DNA from: UBA1368 sp964563125
GTDB lineage: Bacteria > Bacillota > Syntrophomonadia > Syntrophomonadales > Syntrophomonadaceae
Direction: 5' to 3'
NCBI GenBank assembly: GCA_964563125.1
Contig: CAZLVY010000004.1
Location: 16,323-80,322 of the forward strand
Length of the DNA stretch: 64,000 nucleotides
The notes under the pieces are model-generated. The model was given only the letters and a program-made list of their open reading frames with translations, did no database searches and had not been told where the DNA came from. The first letter of the stretch is position 1. Every line of letters starts with the position of its first letter. Made by a program: the position numbers and the translations under genes. Positions 36,236 to 43,826 of the stretch are shown here, one piece after another.

Positions 36236-37198
36236 TTGTTAAATGAAGAAAATGGTTTGACTTGGGGAACTAAAAGATACCACACATTAAATTGGGAAAT
36301 GAGAAATCATTTCGGCCATAAAGTTTTTAAAATATCTCTTGATGCCGGTTTTACCTGCCCCAACCGGGACGGAAAATTATCTGACCTGGGCTGTTTGTTT
36401 TGCAGTCCTCGAGGTTCGGGAGATTTTGCCGGTGACAGAGCATTAGATCTGCCCAGTCAGTTTGCGCAAGTAAAAGCAATAATGCACAAAAAGTGGCCTC
36501 AGGGAAAATATATTGCTTATTTTCAAGCCTTTTCCAACACCTATGCCAGGGTGGAGCAGCTGCGCGAGCTATATGAATTTGCCATTAATCAACCTGATGT
36601 AATAGGTTTAGCCGTCGCCACCAGGCCGGATTGTATCCCTGAGGATGTGTTAAATTTACTGGCGGAATTAAACCAAAAGACTTATTTGTGGGTGGAACTG
36701 GGATTGCAGACAATACATAAAAAAACTGCGGACTTAATGAATCTGCATTATGATTTTACTGTATTTAATCAAACCCTTGATGCCTTACAAAACCAAAACA
36801 TTCAGACTGTAGCCCATATTATTCTGGGATTGCCGGGTGAGAGCCATGATGACATGCGGCAAACCGGTGAAGAATTATCAAAACTGCCGATACAGGGGCT
36901 AAAGATTCATTTACTGCATTTAATGAAAGATACCCCTTTGGCGCAAATATATGCCAAAAAAACCTTCCCATATTTAACCCAGGCAGAGTATGTAGATCTG
37001 GTAGTCGATATACTGGAAAAAACGCCCCGTCATGTCGTCATTCATCGTTTAACCGGTGACAGTCCCAGAAGCACATTGATTGGACCTACATGGAGCCTTA
37101 ATAAATGGGAAGTACTAAACAGCATTGACAGCAGATTAAACCAACGCCAGACCTGGCAGGGAAGATTGGCTGCAGATAAACATATCGGAGGATACTAA
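36236..37198 (+). CDS. Radical SAM protein, TIGR01212/YtqA family
   Basis: 320 aa. The cluster cysteines lie in FTCPNRDG and LGCLFC (one Cys, then Cys-x-x-Cys ten residues on, the unusual spacing of this family). WGTKRYHTLN at the start, YFQAFSNTYA, ATRPDCIPE and WVELGLQT are typical. The family is broadly conserved; its substrate is not known to me. Starts at TTG (36236). Confidence 0.88.
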   Translation: MLNEENGLTWGTKRYHTLNWEMRNHFGHKVFKISLDAGFTCPNRDGKLSDLGCLFCSPRGSGDFAGDRALDLPSQFAQVKAIMHKKWPQGKYIAYFQAFSNTYARVEQLRELYEFAINQPDVIGLAVATRPDCIPEDVLNLLAELNQKTYLWVELGLQTIHKKTADLMNLHYDFTVFNQTLDALQNQNIQTVAHIILGLPGESHDDMRQTGEELSKLPIQGLKIHLLHLMKDTPLAQIYAKKTFPYLTQAEYVDLVVDILEKTPRHVVIHRLTGDSPRSTLIGPTWSLNKWEVLNSIDSRLNQRQTWQGRLAADKHIGGY

Positions 37199-37201
37199 TA
37201 A

Positions 37202-38470
37202 ATGAATTTACGTAATAATCGCTATGTAGTACTTAGTGCTGCCTTAATTATAAATATATGTTTAGGTTCGATTTATGCCTGGAGTATACTGGCTTCACAG
37301 TTCAAAGTAGAAAATCCAGAATGGACGCTGACCCAGATAGCCACAGCGTTTTCTGTATTAATAATGACCTATGCCATTACAACAATATTTGCCGGGCGCC
37401 TGCAAGACAATATAGGACCCAGATGGGTAGCTACTGCAGGCGGCATACTTATGGGCAGCGGGGTGATTTTATCAGGTTTGATACCTGCTATGTGGGGACT
37501 ATATTTAGGCTACAGTATAATTTTTGGAATAGGTATAGGGTTTAGCTTTGTAGCCCCATTAGCCTGTGTAGTAAAATGGTTCCCCCAGGAAAAAAGAGGC
37601 TTGATAGTAGGACTGGTAACTGGAATATTCGGAGGAGGGGCCCTGGTCTTTGGGCCGCTAATGGCAGCCTTAATAAACTATACCGGAACTATTTATACCA
37701 CCTTAGTTGTTATAGGCAGTATTTATTTGATAGCAGTTACATTATCAGCGCAATTTTTAAATAATCCCGTCGTAGATGAAAAGCCAAACGAAGATAATTC
37801 AGCAGTTATGGCGGAACATTGCTATACCCCCGGCCAGATGCTAAAAGACAAGCGCTTTTATGTTTTGTGGATACTCTTTTTCCTGGGCGGCATTTCAGGA
37901 CTTACCATCTTAAGCAATGCCCAGCAACTGGCGGAAAGTTTTACCGGCATAAGCGGAGCCTTATTAGTATCTGTTATAAGCATTCTATCAATTTTCAATG
38001 CTTTAGGTAGTCCGGCTTTTGGAATCCTGTCAGATAAGGCAGGGCGCAAAAATGCACTGACCAGCCTGTTCTTAATTTGCGCTGCCGGCCTTTTCCTCCT
38101 GCCCTTGACGGATAATTATATTGAATTCCTGTTAGCCGCTTCACTGGTGGTTTTGTGCTATGCCGGCCTATTTGGCATATTTCCCACCATTATTGCTGAT
38201 TATTATGGAACTAAAAATATGGGTACCAATTATGGACTGCTGTTTGTCGGTTATGGCGCGGCAGCTCTAGTGGGACCGGGAATAGCTGCAAGATTTGCTG
38301 ATAATGCCAAAGAATTAGCTGTAAAAGCCGGAGCAACAACTGAGCAGATAAACACGGCTATACAGTCAGGCTACATTCAGGCGATATGGATAGTAGGGGC
38401 AGCATGCTTGCTGGCTGTAATACTTACCAGGCTCTTTTTGAAAAAGCAGGCTAATAAAGAAATGCTATAG
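37202..38470 (+). CDS. Major facilitator transporter, oxalate/formate-antiporter (OFA) type
   Basis: 422 aa with twelve predicted helices, opening RNNRYVVLSAALIINICLGSIYAWSI, typical of the OxlT-like group of the MFS. GRLQDNIGPRWVA and SDKAGRKNAL are the two cytoplasmic MFS loop motifs. It probably carries a monocarboxylate or dicarboxylate; the substrate cannot be read from sequence. Follows the radical SAM gene by 3 bases, so the two are one unit. Confidence 0.88.
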   Translation: MNLRNNRYVVLSAALIINICLGSIYAWSILASQFKVENPEWTLTQIATAFSVLIMTYAITTIFAGRLQDNIGPRWVATAGGILMGSGVILSGLIPAMWGLYLGYSIIFGIGIGFSFVAPLACVVKWFPQEKRGLIVGLVTGIFGGGALVFGPLMAALINYTGTIYTTLVVIGSIYLIAVTLSAQFLNNPVVDEKPNEDNSAVMAEHCYTPGQMLKDKRFYVLWILFFLGGISGLTILSNAQQLAESFTGISGALLVSVISILSIFNALGSPAFGILSDKAGRKNALTSLFLICAAGLFLLPLTDNYIEFLLAASLVVLCYAGLFGIFPTIIADYYGTKNMGTNYGLLFVGYGAAALVGPGIAARFADNAKELAVKAGATTEQINTAIQSGYIQAIWIVGAACLLAVILTRLFLKKQANKEML

Positions 38471-38500
38471 TTGACAAACAGGCGCTTTCTATACTATAAT
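38471..38500 (+). promoter_or_regulatory. Consensus sigma-A promoter of tRNA-Leu
   Basis: TTGACA (38471-38476) and TATAAT (38495-38500) match consensus fully with an 18-base spacer, 23 bases ahead of the mature tRNA. Confidence 0.85.
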
Positions 38501-38523
38501 TTGTTGTGCTGAAAGCAAACTTT

Positions 38524-38610
38524 GCGGTAGTGGCGGAATCGGCAGACGCGCTAGATTCAGGTTCTAGTGGGGGAAACTTCGTGGAGGTTCAAGTCCTCTC
38601 TACCGCACCA
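38524..38610 (+). tRNA. tRNA-Leu (anticodon CAG)
   Basis: 87 bases including encoded CCA. The acceptor stem is GCGGTAG/CTACCGC, the anticodon stem CTAGA/TCTAG encloses TTCAGGT (anticodon CAG), there is a long variable arm as in class II tRNAs, and the T loop is GTTCAAGTC. Reads CUG leucine codons. Confidence 0.96.
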
Positions 38611-38621
38611 TAAGAAAATTC

Positions 38622-38652
38622 TTGGGAGGTTTATACCTCCCTTATTTATTTT
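38622..38652 (+). terminator. Terminator after tRNA-Leu
   Basis: GGGAGGT/ACCTCCC with loop TTAT followed by TTATTTATTTT. Confidence 0.8.
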
Positions 38653-38716
38653 CTGACACATAAGATTTAGCCCCACTTTGTTCCAGAATTAGATATACTT
38701 TTAACAGGTGATTAAT

Positions 38717-39436
38717 ATGTTAAAAGCGGTTTCACTTCTAAGGGAAAATATAAAATCCTTTAATGGTTATCCTTTTTCTATTCCTGCCATTAAGAGTTTG
38801 TATGAAATTGAATTTAAAAGCAGGGTAACTTTTTTCGTGGGAGAAAATGGCTCAGGAAAATCAACTTTACTAGAAGCAATTGCTCAGCAATGTAATTTTA
38901 ATAATGCTGGCGGCGGCAGAAATAATGTTTTTGAAGTGCAAGCGGCAGAGTCTGCTCTGGCGGATTATATCAGGCTTTCATGGATGCCGAAGCTAACAAA
39001 GGGCTTTTTTTTACGCGCAGAGTCTTTTTACCATTTTGCTTCCCATATTGATAATGTGGATGATACGGGTTATCGAGATTACGGTGGCCGTTCACTGCAC
39101 CAACAATCACATGGAGAGTCATTCCTGGCATTGTTCGCGAATCGCTTCAGCGGCAAAGCCATTTATCTATTGGATGAACCTGAAGCAGCTTTGTCTCCGT
39201 CCAGACAATTAGCGCTTCTAAGAATATTACATGATCTGACCAACAGGGGAGATGCACAATTCATAATTGCCACTCATTCACCAATATTAATGGGTTATCC
39301 TGATTCAGTAATATTGAATTTTGATGACAGTAGAATTGATGAAGTAGATTATGAAATGACAGATCATTATCAAATCACCAAGTATTTCTTACAGAATAGA
39401 GAAAAGTTCCTGGCGGACATATTTGATAATGATTAA
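38717..39436 (+). CDS. AAA-type ATPase (ABC/RecF-like, AAA_21-type)
   Basis: About 239 aa. Walker A VGENGSGKST, a signature-like SHGESFLALF, Walker B IYLLDEPEAALS and the switch His in IIATHSPIL. This is the stand-alone cytoplasmic ATPase type related to ABC nucleotide-binding domains, with no transmembrane partner nearby. ATG at 38717 with AGGTG six bases upstream; GTG at 38708 overlaps it. Function unknown; it resembles the ATPases of RecF/SMC-like or toxin-defence proteins but no partner gene is adjacent. Confidence 0.85.
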   Translation: MLKAVSLLRENIKSFNGYPFSIPAIKSLYEIEFKSRVTFFVGENGSGKSTLLEAIAQQCNFNNAGGGRNNVFEVQAAESALADYIRLSWMPKLTKGFFLRAESFYHFASHIDNVDDTGYRDYGGRSLHQQSHGESFLALFANRFSGKAIYLLDEPEAALSPSRQLALLRILHDLTNRGDAQFIIATHSPILMGYPDSVILNFDDSRIDEVDYEMTDHYQITKYFLQNREKFLADIFDND

Positions 39437-39568
39437 TTTATATTTCGAAAAAGAAATTACGAAGCAAACTATAATTTCTGCTATAATATCATTAAACAAT
39501 ATTCAGTAAGGTGTACAATTTACTACAGCTTATAGTTTAAGAGTTATTATTCTTTAAGGAGGTCTGTT

Positions 39569-41284
39569 ATGAGCTTACTGCTTAATCCCAAGAAGTACAA
39601 AGACCGGAACTATCCCGATGAACGGTCGAAGGAAATTATGCTCAAAACCATTGAATGGTTTGAAGCAAAAGGTCTGGCCAAACAAAAGGAATCATATCAC
39701 GATAGAGAGTTCTGTGAAGATTTTCAGAAATTCGCCACCGATGAGGGAATTTTTGAAACACTTTTCCTGCCCAAAGGTTATGGTTCAGACCCCAACCAGT
39801 ATTACAGTACCTATAGAATGTATGAATTTTCGGAAATATGCGGATTTTACGGCGGTGCCTACTGGTACACATACCATGTATCAACTCTTGGTCTCGATCC
39901 TGTATTGCTGGGAGATAATGAGGAAGCCAAACATAAAGCTGCCGCAAAAATGAAAGACAATGCGCTCTGTGCTTTTGGACTTTCCGAAAAAGAGCATGGT
40001 GCTGACATCTATTCATCAGAAATGAAACTCTATCCTCAAGGAGACGGAACCTATCTTGCCAATGGCAGCAAGTATTATATCGGTAATGGCAATGTTGCCA
40101 GCACAGTTACAGTTTTTGGCAAGTTTGCCGATACCGGTGACTACGTATTTTTCGTAGTTGATTCAGCTGATCCCCATTATGAATGCGTGAAAAATATTAT
40201 TGATTCAAACCAGCAATTTGTGGCTGAATTCGTGCTGCATGATTACCCGATTACTGAAGCTGACATCTTGTCAAAAGGTCCAAAAGCCTGGGATGATATG
40301 CTCAATACCATTAATATCTGTAAGTTTAACATTGGCTCAGGTGCTACCGGTATAGTCACCCACTCCTTCTATGAGGCGATTAACCACGCTTATCACAGAG
40401 AACTTTACGGCGGCAAAGTAACCGATTTTGCGCACGTAAAGAGACTTTTTTCCGATGCCTGGCTGAGAATCATGGGCATGAAGCTCTTTGGTCTCAGAGC
40501 AACTGACTACATGAGAGTTGCCAACGAAAATGATAAGAGATATCTGCTCTTCAATCCGGTTATGAAAATGAAAGTTGCCATCCAGGGTGAGAAAGTTCAC
40601 GAACACCTTTTTGATATTATTGCTGCCAAAGGCTTCGAAAAGGACATGTATTTTGAGCAGGCGGTCAGTGAGCTTATCGGTTTCCCAAAACTTGAAGGTA
40701 CACGTCATGTAAATATGGCCTTAATAGCCAAACTTATTCCAAGCTATATGTTTATGCCGGCTGAGTTCGAGGAGATCGGAAGAATTACCGACGACAGAAA
40801 TGACGACTATCTCTTCCATCAGGGAACTACTCATGGTTACGCTAAAACCAAGTTCCATGACTTCAATATTGCTTATAACAGTATTGCCCACCTACCCAAT
40901 GTCCAGGTGTTTATTGAGCAGATTCAGGCTTATAAAGACTTTCTCATGGTATCAGGTAAGGATCTTGGCAAACAGATGCAGGAGTTTGATTATCTGCTGG
41001 CTGTCGGTGAACTCTTTACACTGGTGGCATATGGTCATCTTATCATTGAAAGCGCCAAAATCGAAGGCGTCAGCGATGAGATCATGAACCAGATGTTTGA
41101 CTTGTTCGTAAGAGATTTCTCCGCCTACGCGGTTGAACTTTACACAAAGCCAATAAACACTGACATTCAAATTGAAAAGATCCAGCAAATGATTAAGAGA
41201 CCGGTTGCCAATCAGGTAGAATTTGAAAAAATTCTCAATGAAGAAGTATACAGCCTGGTTGATGTTTATATTCAAAATCCCTAA
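39569..41284 (+). CDS. Acyl-CoA dehydrogenase family protein (long form)
   Basis: 571 aa, longer than the usual 380. N-terminal helical domain, a middle beta domain with CAFGLSEKEHGADI and YYIGNG, then the C-terminal helical domain with FPKLEGTRHVN, corresponding to the YEGT motif that carries the catalytic Glu in many acyl-CoA dehydrogenases. It oxidises a CoA thioester to its enoyl form using FAD. The substrate cannot be told. Strong AAGGAGG start. Codons end in C more often (TTC, TAC, CTC) than in neighbours, suggesting high expression or different origin. The C-terminal extension is unlike standard short-chain enzymes. Confidence 0.85.
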   Translation: MSLLLNPKKYKDRNYPDERSKEIMLKTIEWFEAKGLAKQKESYHDREFCEDFQKFATDEGIFETLFLPKGYGSDPNQYYSTYRMYEFSEICGFYGGAYWYTYHVSTLGLDPVLLGDNEEAKHKAAAKMKDNALCAFGLSEKEHGADIYSSEMKLYPQGDGTYLANGSKYYIGNGNVASTVTVFGKFADTGDYVFFVVDSADPHYECVKNIIDSNQQFVAEFVLHDYPITEADILSKGPKAWDDMLNTINICKFNIGSGATGIVTHSFYEAINHAYHRELYGGKVTDFAHVKRLFSDAWLRIMGMKLFGLRATDYMRVANENDKRYLLFNPVMKMKVAIQGEKVHEHLFDIIAAKGFEKDMYFEQAVSELIGFPKLEGTRHVNMALIAKLIPSYMFMPAEFEEIGRITDDRNDDYLFHQGTTHGYAKTKFHDFNIAYNSIAHLPNVQVFIEQIQAYKDFLMVSGKDLGKQMQEFDYLLAVGELFTLVAYGHLIIESAKIEGVSDEIMNQMFDLFVRDFSAYAVELYTKPINTDIQIEKIQQMIKRPVANQVEFEKILNEEVYSLVDVYIQNP

Positions 41285-41308
41285 TTGATAAAATTATAAT
41301 AGTATAAA

Positions 41309-41345
41309 TAAAGGGTTCTCTTAAGTGGGAACCCTTTCTATTTTC
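41309..41345 (+). terminator. Terminator after the acyl-CoA dehydrogenase
   Basis: AAAGGGTTC..GAACCCTTT with an internal TC TTAAGTGG loop and a following TTCTATTTT. Confidence 0.82.
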
Positions 41346-41417
41346 ACAATTAAATAAAGTACGATTTAACATTTATTTACTGGCTTCCTGCAAGAGGAGC
41401 GTATGAGATTTCGTATG

Positions 41418-41464
41418 AACCTCCAAACAGGTGTTTATAACACATCAGTTCGGAGGTTTTTTGA
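41418..41464 (+). terminator. Second terminator-like hairpin with no gene in front of it
   Basis: AACCTCC..GGAGGTT forms the outer stem, with inner GGTGTTTATAACAC, followed by TTTTTT. The 70 bases before it contain a direct repeat CGTATGA (41399 region and 41412). The 41346-41615 stretch has no protein gene; this hairpin may end a small RNA or be a redundant terminator. Confidence 0.6.
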
Positions 41465-41615
41465 AAAATTTTAGCAGCTGATTATCTGGCGAATACCGGA
41501 TTATATTATCTGCCTATTTTAAAAAGTATTAATTTTAGGTAAAGAGGTATAAAATATATCAGCATTACTCTAAAATGGAAGAAGAAGAATAATACTATAG
41601 AAGGAGGTAATTGAT

Positions 41616-42002
41616 ATGGAAAAAATTGAAGTCTTATTCAGTAAAATAGTAAATTGGGCTAAAATTCCTGATTATGATACTAAGGGAGCTGCTGGTTGTG
41701 ATATAAGTGTGTCCTTGCAGGATGAAATAGTTTTATATCCGCACGAAGTTAAAAATCTGCCTACCGGATTTGCAGTTAAAATTCCTGAGGGATATGAAGC
41801 ACAGATTAGAAGCAGGGTAGGTATGGCCCGTAAAGGAATTGTGGTAGCCAATGCTCCTGGTACCATAGACGGGGAGCATATCGGTGAGTTAACCGTATTG
41901 TTACTTAATGTTACTGATAAACCGGTTAAAATACTGCCGGGGCAAAAAGTGGCACAGATGGTCTTTAGCCCGGTGGTAAAGGCGAAGTTTATAGAGGAAT
42001 AA
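41616..42002 (+). CDS. dut: dUTPase-like protein lacking the C-terminal motif 5
   Basis: 128 aa. Motif 1 AAGCDI, motif 2 IRSRVGMA, motif 3 NAPGTIDGEHIGE (catalytic Asp85) and motif 4 PGQKVAQMVF of trimeric dUTPases are present. The usual Tyr of motif 3 is His88 here, and the glycine-rich motif 5 is missing; the protein ends at VKAKFIEE. Members normally hydrolyse dUTP to dUMP. The loss of motif 5 and the Tyr suggests altered or partner-dependent activity. AAGGAGG precedes the ATG. Confidence 0.82.
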   Translation: MEKIEVLFSKIVNWAKIPDYDTKGAAGCDISVSLQDEIVLYPHEVKNLPTGFAVKIPEGYEAQIRSRVGMARKGIVVANAPGTIDGEHIGELTVLLLNVTDKPVKILPGQKVAQMVFSPVVKAKFIEE

Positions 42003-42071
42003 GATCAGACATTCAAAGGTTTGCAGTACAGATAATAAGGTATACGTTTTTATGAAGGAGGAATCACAGCT

Positions 42072-42620
42072 TTGACCAGATATAAATTAGAACCGCATAA
42101 TACTGTACTGATAATAATTGATGTACAGGAAAAATTAATGGGTGCCATGAAAGATAAAGAGAAGGTCTATAAAAACATAAATCTTTTGCTGGAGACCAGC
42201 AAGCAGCTAGATATACCGGTAGTAGTTACTGAGCAATACCCCAAAGGGCTAGGTAAAACTGTACCAGAGATAGCGGGAAATTTACCTGAACATAAATATT
42301 TGGAAAAAGTAACTTTTAGTGCATGCACTGATGATCTATTTAATATTTTAAATTTAATTAACCGAAAAACAGTTTTAATTACCGGCAGTGAAACCCATAT
42401 ATGCGTATTTCAGACTGTACGCGATTTGCTGCAGGCAGGTTACAATGTTCATTTAGTGAAAGATGCAGTTTGTTCGAGATTTGAGGAAAATTATAATAAT
42501 GGTATTCAACTGATGCACGATACCGGTGCGATTATTACCAATACAGAAACGGTAGTTTTTGATTTGCTGAAACAAGCCGGTACACCGCAATTTAAAGTTA
42601 TATCACCCTTAGTTAAATAA
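42072..42620 (+). CDS. Cysteine hydrolase of the isochorismatase family
   Basis: 182 aa. The catalytic triad is in VLIIIDVQEK (Asp), EQYPKGLG (Lys) and SETHICVFQTVRDL (Cys). This is the YcaC/isochorismatase-like fold that hydrolyses amides or vinyl ethers; the specific substrate is not evident. Starts at TTG, Shine-Dalgarno GAAGGAGG. Close behind dut, so probably in one unit. Confidence 0.86.
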   Translation: MTRYKLEPHNTVLIIIDVQEKLMGAMKDKEKVYKNINLLLETSKQLDIPVVVTEQYPKGLGKTVPEIAGNLPEHKYLEKVTFSACTDDLFNILNLINRKTVLITGSETHICVFQTVRDLLQAGYNVHLVKDAVCSRFEENYNNGIQLMHDTGAIITNTETVVFDLLKQAGTPQFKVISPLVK

Positions 42621-42664
42621 GACGGCAATCTTACGAAAACAAATATCCTGCCGCATAATGTCTA

Positions 42665-42693
42665 TTGACAAAGAAAATGCCTCAAAGTATTCT
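42665..42693 (+). promoter_or_regulatory. Sigma-A-type promoter of the crotonase gene
   Basis: TTGACA (42665-42670) and TATTCT (42688-42693) are separated by exactly 17 bases. Confidence 0.7.
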
Positions 42694-42730
42694 TAATAAA
42701 GGAAAACAGCTATTTTAAGGGGGTAATTTT

Positions 42731-43513
42731 ATGGCAAACGGTGATTGGTTTTTATTTGAAATGGTTGACAGTGTAGCAGTTCTGACTCTAAATCATCCCG
42801 AATCTATGAATATTGTCAATAAAGAATTATTTACAGAGCTTGATGAGATGCAAAATAAAATTGAACAAGACAAATCCATCCGCGCAGTAGTCATAAAAGC
42901 CAATGGCGAACATTTTTCTGCCGGTATTGATCTGAATTTGCTTAAAAGTATAGATTCGCAATTTGTTGCGGAAAATCTTAACTGGCTGCAGAGACTGTAC
43001 GGTAGATGGCAGGAGTGGCACATACCTGTTGTAGCCGCTGTGCATGGTATTTGTTACGGTTCCGCTGTTGAACTCATTTTAGGCTGCGACATCCGCGTAG
43101 CAGCAGATGATTTAAAAATAGCCATTCCCGAAGTGAGATTTGGCCTGTCACCTGACATGGGCGGTACGGTTAGACTTACTCAACTGGTCGGATTAGGGCA
43201 GGCTAAAAGACTTATATTGGGTTGTGAAGAATTAAATGCCCAGGAAGCTCTGCAGGTAGGATTGGTTGAAATCGTAGTACCCCGGGAGAAATTGGAAGAA
43301 AGAGCTATCAAGCTGGCTAAGAGAATGGCAGGAATGCCTCCGATGGCGATACGTTTTGCAAAAAGGGGTATCAACCTGGCTAATGAAAGCAGCCTGGCAG
43401 CAGGTCTGGCCTTTGAACAAGCCCAGTCAATCTTCTGCTGCGGCACCGAAGATCAGAACGAAGCTATTGATTCCTTCTTTAACAAACGCAAACCGGTTTT
43501 TCAAGGTAAATAG
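42731..43513 (+). CDS. Enoyl-CoA hydratase/isomerase (crotonase family)
   Basis: 260 aa. The oxyanion-hole segments are HFSAGIDLNLL and HGICYGSAVE. Glu114 and Glu134 correspond to the two catalytic Glu of enoyl-CoA hydratase. Asp142 (SPDMGGT) with AGIDL resembles dienoyl-CoA isomerase, so either hydration of an enoyl-CoA or isomerisation of a dienoyl-CoA is possible. It probably works in beta-oxidation or fermentation with the acyl-CoA dehydrogenase upstream. The gene has its own promoter. Confidence 0.88.
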   Translation: MANGDWFLFEMVDSVAVLTLNHPESMNIVNKELFTELDEMQNKIEQDKSIRAVVIKANGEHFSAGIDLNLLKSIDSQFVAENLNWLQRLYGRWQEWHIPVVAAVHGICYGSAVELILGCDIRVAADDLKIAIPEVRFGLSPDMGGTVRLTQLVGLGQAKRLILGCEELNAQEALQVGLVEIVVPREKLEERAIKLAKRMAGMPPMAIRFAKRGINLANESSLAAGLAFEQAQSIFCCGTEDQNEAIDSFFNKRKPVFQGK

Positions 43514-43543
43514 ACATTAAATTTAGTAACATAGTTATTGTTC

Positions 43544-43578
43544 AGGCAGCTAAGCCCATGTTTAGTTGCCTTTTTTAT
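43544..43578 (+). terminator. Terminator after the crotonase gene
   Basis: AGGCAGCTAA..TTTAGTTGCCT around GCCCATG is followed by TTTTTT. Confidence 0.82.
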
Positions 43579-43671
43579 GGTAGAGTGCCCGCTGGCTAAG
43601 TCAGGTAATCTAATATTGTTTAACAAAATTTAAAGTGATTATAGCAGAAGGTAAATATTTTACTTCTGTAT

Positions 43672-43700
43672 TTGACAAATGCCCGTAAAATCTCTATACT
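43672..43700 (+). promoter_or_regulatory. Sigma-A-type promoter of the EF-G paralogue
   Basis: TTGACA (43672-43677) and TATACT (43695-43700) are separated by 17 bases. Transcription should begin about 43706. Confidence 0.75.
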
Positions 43701-43710
43701 AATAAACTGG

Positions 43711-43791
43711 ATGACCGAGATAAGAATTAAAGAAAACAAGAAAATATCGGCATTACTTTTAGAGGTGCCGCTATTTTTTTTAATAAATTAA
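43711..43791 (+). CDS. Possible 26-codon leader peptide, no obvious ribosome site
   Basis: ATG at 43711 opens MTEIRIKENKKISALLLEV and ends at TAA (43789-43791), spanning the attenuator hairpin. The ATG lies only a few bases after the predicted transcription start, so translation would have to be leaderless. Translating ribosomes would disrupt the hairpin. Offered as a candidate only. Confidence 0.3.
   Translation: MTEIRIKENKKISALLLEVPLFFLIN
43746..43781 (+). terminator. Attenuator-type hairpin in the EF-G paralogue leader
   Basis: CGGCA..TGCCG closes an imperfect stem around TTACTTTTAGAGG, followed by CTATTTTTTTT. It lies between the promoter and the gene, so it may lower transcription unless bypassed. 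Confidence 0.6.
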
Positions 43792-43826
43792 ATGGCTTTT
43801 ATAAAAAGAAGGAGTGGGAACATCAA

